From: Bacteroidota bacterium
Lineage (GTDB): Bacteria > Bacteroidota > Bacteroidia > Bacteroidales > VadinHA17
Direction of reading: 5' to 3'
DNA length: 64,000 bases
Assembly (NCBI GenBank): GCA_029547705.1
Contig: JAKPOU010000035.1
Span: 124,001-188,000 of the forward strand
In this document: piece after piece, positions 60,560-64,000 of the stretch
Numbering within the stretch: the first letter of the stretch is position 1
How the letters are laid out: each line of letters starts with the position of its first letter
Notes under the pieces: generated by a model
The model's input: only the letters and a program-made list of their open reading frames with translations
What the model was told of the DNA's origin: nothing
Database searches by the model: none
Translations under genes and position numbers: made by a program

Positions 60560-60752
60560 ATTCTGGTTTTGCAGCATCTGACAAATGCTGCAATGAAAAG
60601 GGAATGCGGTGAGAAACCGCGACAGTACCCGCTGCTGTGATGCCCGATCGTTCCTGCGATAATGGTCCTGCGATACCCTGCCACTGTTCCGACAGACGGA
60701 ATGGGAAGGCTTCGCCGGACCGGGACAAGTCAGAAGACCTGCCGGATACCAC
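60560..60752 (+). promoter_or_regulatory. Cobalamin riboswitch
   Basis: About 190 nt with all main conserved blocks: a GCAGCAT/ATGCTGC hairpin (60570-60592), AAAAGGGAATGCGGTGAGAA, CGACAGTACCCGCTGCTGTGA, the GCCACTGTTCC and GGAATGGGAAGGC arms, and the B12-box-like ACAAGTCAGAAGACC near 60726-60738. These RNAs bind adenosyl- or methylcobalamin and shut off downstream import or synthesis genes. It lies about 200 nt upstream of the BtuF/BtuC/BtuD-like genes, on the same strand. The expression platform is not clear. Confidence 0.92.
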
Positions 60753-60870
60753 TATTCAATGCTTTCGGGAAGAAAAGCTCAGAGTTTAATTCTTCTGATT
60801 CACCAATTGATCTCCTGTAAACACTGAATGATGGCCGGCCGCTGTGATGTATGAAACGGAATCGGACCGA

Positions 60871-60936
60871 ATTGAATTGATGTGATTTATATTGAGTTGA
60901 ATTGTATTGTATTGTATTGTATTGTGATTGTATTGT
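60871..60936 (+). repeat. ATTGT/ATTGA pentanucleotide repeat tract
   Basis: A period-5 AT-rich tract. Degenerate units (ATTGA, ATTGA, TGTGA, TTTAT, ATTGA, GTTGA; 60871-60900) lead into five exact ATTGT units (60901-60925), one extra G, then two more ATTGT units. It ends 15 nt before the GTG start of the BtuF-like gene and sits in the leader after the riboswitch. Such a tract can change copy number by slippage and so alter leader length or structure, but no variation is demonstrated. Confidence 0.75.
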
Positions 60937-60951
60937 CAGGAATAAGTAAAA

Positions 60952-62106
60952 GTGCAGAGATATAAGTTGTTATACCTGTTTTTGTCTGTTTCCTTCCTGC
61001 TGATGATTTTCTCTTCCTGCAGTAGAGACCGGAAAAGGGAAAAAATACAGAAAAACACCGGGGGAAATATAAGCCATGCCGAACGCTTTGACCTGCATGC
61101 TACCGATAGCTGTACCATCCTCAGAATTACAGATCCCTGGCAGGGTGCGGGCAATGTGATTCATGAATATTACCTGGTAAGGGATACGGGCAGAATGGAA
61201 ATTAAAGCCGGTACTTCAAAAATAATAAGTGTCCCGGTAAGGAGGATAATCTGCATGTCAACCACTCATATTGCAATGATCCGGGCACTGGGCTGCCAGA
61301 ATTCCATTGTCGGGGTTTCAGGAGCCGGTTTTGTTTTTGACAGCGACATCAGTAACAGGATAAGCCGGGGACTTGTAAGCGATATAGGTTATGATTCAGG
61401 ACTTAATACGGAACTTATTGTTAAATCCTCGCCTGATCTTGTTATGATATACGGAATAGGAAGCGAATCTGCCGGATATACGGCCAAATTCGCCGAACTG
61501 GGCCTTAACGTAATGTATAATGCTGATTATCTTGAAACTGACCCCCTGGGGAAAGCAGAATGGATAAAGGTTTTTGGTGCACTGTACTGTTGTGAAGACC
61601 TTGCTGATTCGCTGTTCAGGGAAATCCGGGACTCATATCTGGAAATCAGGGAGCTTATGGCCGGAAAAGTGCCGAAACCGGTAATAATGCTGGGAATGCC
61701 TTTCCGCGATACCTGGTATGTGTCGCCTGGTAATTCGTACATCAGCAAACTTATAGATGACGCAGGCGGCAGATATTTATGGAAAGAGACAGAATCTGCG
61801 CAGTCAATGCCCTACAGTCTGGAAACGGTGTATGCTGCCGCAATGAAGGCTGATATCTGGCTCAATACCGGAAGTGCTTCCTCCAAAGCTGAAATAACTG
61901 CTCTTGATAAACGGCTGGGATCAATGCCTCCGTTTATTAACAACAGGATATATAATAACAATAAAAGACTGAATCTTACAGGCGGAAATGATTACTGGGA
62001 AAGCGGAGCGATTAATCCTCACCTTGTTCTCAGGGATATTGCCTCAATAATTCATCCGGAAATTTTTTCCGGTTATGAGATGGTTTATTACAGGAAAATT
62101 GAATGA
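60952..62106 (+). CDS. btuF: Cobalamin-type ABC substrate-binding lipoprotein (BtuF-like)
   Basis: A 384-residue periplasmic-binding lipoprotein with a signal peptide and lipobox FSSC (Cys23). RIICMSTTHIAMIRALG (~100-116) starts the metal-chelate-binding fold of the BtuF/FhuD family, followed by SPDLVMIYG and GGDYWESGAINP-like loops. It captures a corrinoid or siderophore in the periplasm and hands it to BtuC. The riboswitch upstream points to cobalamin. It starts at GTG, and overlaps the permease gene by 4 bp (ATGA). The assignment as BtuF rests mainly on the riboswitch. Confidence 0.88.
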   Translation: MQRYKLLYLFLSVSFLLMIFSSCSRDRKREKIQKNTGGNISHAERFDLHATDSCTILRITDPWQGAGNVIHEYYLVRDTGRMEIKAGTSKIISVPVRRIICMSTTHIAMIRALGCQNSIVGVSGAGFVFDSDISNRISRGLVSDIGYDSGLNTELIVKSSPDLVMIYGIGSESAGYTAKFAELGLNVMYNADYLETDPLGKAEWIKVFGALYCCEDLADSLFREIRDSYLEIRELMAGKVPKPVIMLGMPFRDTWYVSPGNSYISKLIDDAGGRYLWKETESAQSMPYSLETVYAAAMKADIWLNTGSASSKAEITALDKRLGSMPPFINNRIYNNNKRLNLTGGNDYWESGAINPHLVLRDIASIIHPEIFSGYEMVYYRKIE

Positions 62107-63182
62107 CTGACGGAAAAAATATTACCGGGCATATCAGCCATACCTTTTCGCCTTCAGTGCTTCCGGTGCAGAAATTGATCTTCACGGGCTTTATTGTACT
62201 GCTTCTTATACTCTTTGGTCTTGACCTGTTTCTGGGATCAGTATCCATCAGGCCTGCTGACGTTATACGATCCTTAACCGGTACGGGCGATGAAACTGTT
62301 CAGACACTCATTCTGAAATTCAGGCTTCCGAAAGCCATTACTGCTGTTCTTGCAGGCATTGCCCTGTCACTGAGCGGACTACAGATGCAGACCGTTTTCA
62401 GGAATCCCATGGCCGGCCCTTATGTTCTTGGTGTAAGTTCAGGTGCCGGACTTGGCGTTGCGCTTGTTATCCTGGGCTTTTCTTCAGGCATGGGCCCGGC
62501 ATCAGTTACTGCAGGCGGGAGCTGGCTGCTGGTTTCCGCAGCATGGACCGGTGCAGGGGCAGTCATGATCCTGATGCTGTTCATATCAGCCAGGGTGCGA
62601 AGCATAATGACCGTACTTATCATTGGTATGATGCTGGCAAGCGGTATCTCCGCCATTGTCAGTATTCTTCAGTATTTCAGCGATGAGAGCATGCTGAAGG
62701 CCTATGTGGTCTGGACAATGGGCAGTCTGGGCAACCTTTCCTCAGAACAGCTTAAGGTATTGGCTGTTTCTGTTGCAGCCGGTGTGATCCTGAGCATGGC
62801 ATCCGTAAAAATGCTCAATGCACTGCTGATAGGGGAGAATTATGCATCGAGTGCCGGTCTTAATGTAACTGCTGCACGCATAATTATTTTTGCGGGCACA
62901 AGTATTCTGTCAGGAAGCGTGACAGCATTCTGCGGTCCGATAGCATTCATAGGAATTGCAGTTCCCCACATCGTCAGGAATATGCTCAGAACATCGGATC
63001 ACCGCCTTCTTGTGCCGGGCACCGTTTTTGCCGGAGCCACCGTCATGCTCATCAGCGATATCCTTTCACAGCTGCCGGGATCAGAAAAGATTCTGCCGGT
63101 GAACTCCGTTACCTCCCTGATAGGTATTCCGGTGGTAATCTGGATTATATTGAGGAAAAACATAAGTTCCGAACTATTCTGA
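62103..63182 (+). CDS. btuC: FecCD-type ABC permease (BtuC-like)
   Basis: A 359-residue polytopic protein of the BtuC/FecCD family with about ten helices. RLPKAITAVLAGIALSLSG, MQTVFRNPMAGPYVLGVSSGAGLG (family signature), and FCGPIAFIGIAVPHIVRNML (the coupling region for the ATPase) are all present. It forms the inner-membrane channel for a cobalamin or related chelate. It overlaps both neighbours by a few bases, so it is co-translated in the btuF-C-D-like operon. Confidence 0.93.
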   Translation: MTDGKNITGHISHTFSPSVLPVQKLIFTGFIVLLLILFGLDLFLGSVSIRPADVIRSLTGTGDETVQTLILKFRLPKAITAVLAGIALSLSGLQMQTVFRNPMAGPYVLGVSSGAGLGVALVILGFSSGMGPASVTAGGSWLLVSAAWTGAGAVMILMLFISARVRSIMTVLIIGMMLASGISAIVSILQYFSDESMLKAYVVWTMGSLGNLSSEQLKVLAVSVAAGVILSMASVKMLNALLIGENYASSAGLNVTAARIIIFAGTSILSGSVTAFCGPIAFIGIAVPHIVRNMLRTSDHRLLVPGTVFAGATVMLISDILSQLPGSEKILPVNSVTSLIGIPVVIWIILRKNISSELF

Positions 63183-64000
63183 TGAAACAGCAGACTGAAG
63201 AAATATTGACTGTAAACTCTCTGATAATTGGTTACCGTTATGGCAGGAAGAAAATACCCGTATTGCCGCCACTCGGTGCTTCGGCAGGGAAAGGGGAACT
63301 GACTGCGGTTCTTGGCAGGAATGGTATCGGGAAAAGTACGCTTCTCAGAACAATTACCGGCCTGCAGAAAAATATAGGAGGTTCAGTGCTTATACGGGAT
63401 GAAGATACCAGCCACTATTCCAGGTTGAAATTTGCCAGGACTGTCGGATACATTTCAACAGAGATAGTAAAGGTGAGCCATATGAGGGTATATGACCTGG
63501 TTGCACTGGGACGCTTTCCCTATACTGACTGGACCGGGAGAATTGACCGCACAGCTGATGAAATTATTAATGATTCTATAAAAAAGGCAGGACTGGCAGG
63601 CTTTTCAGACAGGATCATTTCTGAACTGTCTGACGGTGAACGGCAGAGGGCGATGATAGCCAGGGCACTTGCCCAGAATACGGATATTCTCATAATGGAT
63701 GAACCCCTTGCCTTTCTTGACATCTCGGGAAAGTTTGAAGTGCTCAGACTGATGAAGGAACTGACCGCTTCTGGCAAGACAATAGTATTTTCCACCCATG
63801 ATTTTAATATTGCAGTCACTAATGCCGATAAAATCTGGCTGATAACAGATAAGGGGATAATTGAGGGCGCCCCGGAAGATCTGTGGCTGACAAATAATTA
63901 TGAATGTCTCTTTGATTATGAGCATACGGGATTTAATCCTGAAGACGGAAGCTTCAGCTTCAGTACGGCATGCACATCAGATATATACCTGGAAGGCAGT
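63182..64000 (+). CDS. btuD: ABC transporter ATP-binding protein (BtuD-like), partial
   Basis: The reading frame is open for 273 codons to the right edge, so the 3' end is missing. It starts at ATG 63182, overlapping the permease stop (TGATG). Walker A is GRNGIGKST with Lys51, the signature is LSDGERQR, and Walker B is ILIMDEPLAFLD, followed by the switch His in FSTHDFN. It hydrolyses ATP to drive the BtuC-like channel. Family members end near 250-265 residues, so at 273 codons with no stop it already carries an extra C-terminal stretch (FDYEHTGFNPEDG onward) that may be a fusion. Confidence 0.9.
   Translation, partial: MKQQTEEILTVNSLIIGYRYGRKKIPVLPPLGASAGKGELTAVLGRNGIGKSTLLRTITGLQKNIGGSVLIRDEDTSHYSRLKFARTVGYISTEIVKVSHMRVYDLVALGRFPYTDWTGRIDRTADEIINDSIKKAGLAGFSDRIISELSDGERQRAMIARALAQNTDILIMDEPLAFLDISGKFEVLRLMKELTASGKTIVFSTHDFNIAVTNADKIWLITDKGIIEGAPEDLWLTNNYECLFDYEHTGFNPEDGSFSFSTACTSDIYLEGS

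Noticed and set aside
60504..60752. Minus-strand frame of 82 residues
   Set aside because: It covers the cobalamin riboswitch, whose conserved blocks explain the sequence on the plus strand.

Overview
The window looks like part of a chromosome from a Bacteroidota bacterium (Bacteroidales/Marinilabiliales-like, probably environmental). Signs are the start of a SusC-type TonB-linked receptor, DUF4293 and DUF349 proteins, a YidC with a large periplasmic domain, PyrB next to PyrI, a PorE-like OmpA protein, and many promoters with the Bacteroidota pattern TTTG, about 19 nt, TAnnTTTG. No rRNA, transposase, integrase, prophage or CRISPR array was seen. Coding density is high.

Layout. 0.0-4.5 kb: start of a SusC-like receptor (minus), an HGSNAT/DUF5009-type membrane acyltransferase, a CE15 glucuronoyl esterase, a 660-bp gap with a candidate small RNA, and an unknown gene. 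4.6-16.1 kb: tRNA-Arg, an AsmA-like protein, L19, a C69 dipeptidase, CutC, a nucleotidyltransferase, an M23 peptidase, then a division/RNA block (coiled-coil protein, ZapA, 6S RNA, RNase Y). 16.2-28.7 kb: a surface-polysaccharide locus (WecB, C4-epimerase, Wzx flippase, two Wzy/WaaL-like proteins, four glycosyltransferases, a WecA-like initiating transferase and a Wzz-like protein). 28.8-35.2 kb: nucleoside phosphorylase and an RND efflux operon. 35.6-44.0 kb: housekeeping genes (DUF4293, PyrI/PyrB, YigZ, GroES-like, receiver protein, NamZ, 5'-nucleotidase, alkaline phosphatase, QueE). 44.0-54.8 kb: accessory island described below. 55.1-64.0 kb: DUF349 protein, YidC, a LacI-type regulator, and a cobalamin riboswitch ahead of a BtuF/BtuC/BtuD-like importer that runs off the right edge.

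Most interesting region: 46.0-54.8 kb. A 47-residue peptide gene (46965-47108, minus) has a textbook double-glycine leader and an 18-residue proline-rich core. Around it lie a single-pass anti-sigma-like TPR protein, a 1042-residue exported TPR-CHAT protease with an intact His/Cys dyad and a C-terminal membrane anchor, an ECF sigma factor, a peptidase-containing (C39) ABC exporter with all catalytic residues, its HlyD-type adaptor, and a 59-residue membrane peptide. I infer a peptide secretion system linked to envelope signalling through the sigma factor, anti-sigma and CHAT protease. The gene identities are well supported; the functional link is inference.

Starts were moved from the longest open frame where a Bacteroidota promoter or family alignment favoured a downstream codon (CutC, M23 peptidase, the coiled-coil gene, YigZ, the GroES-like protein, QueE, the anti-sigma-like protein). 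Functions rest on recognised motifs, without database searches.
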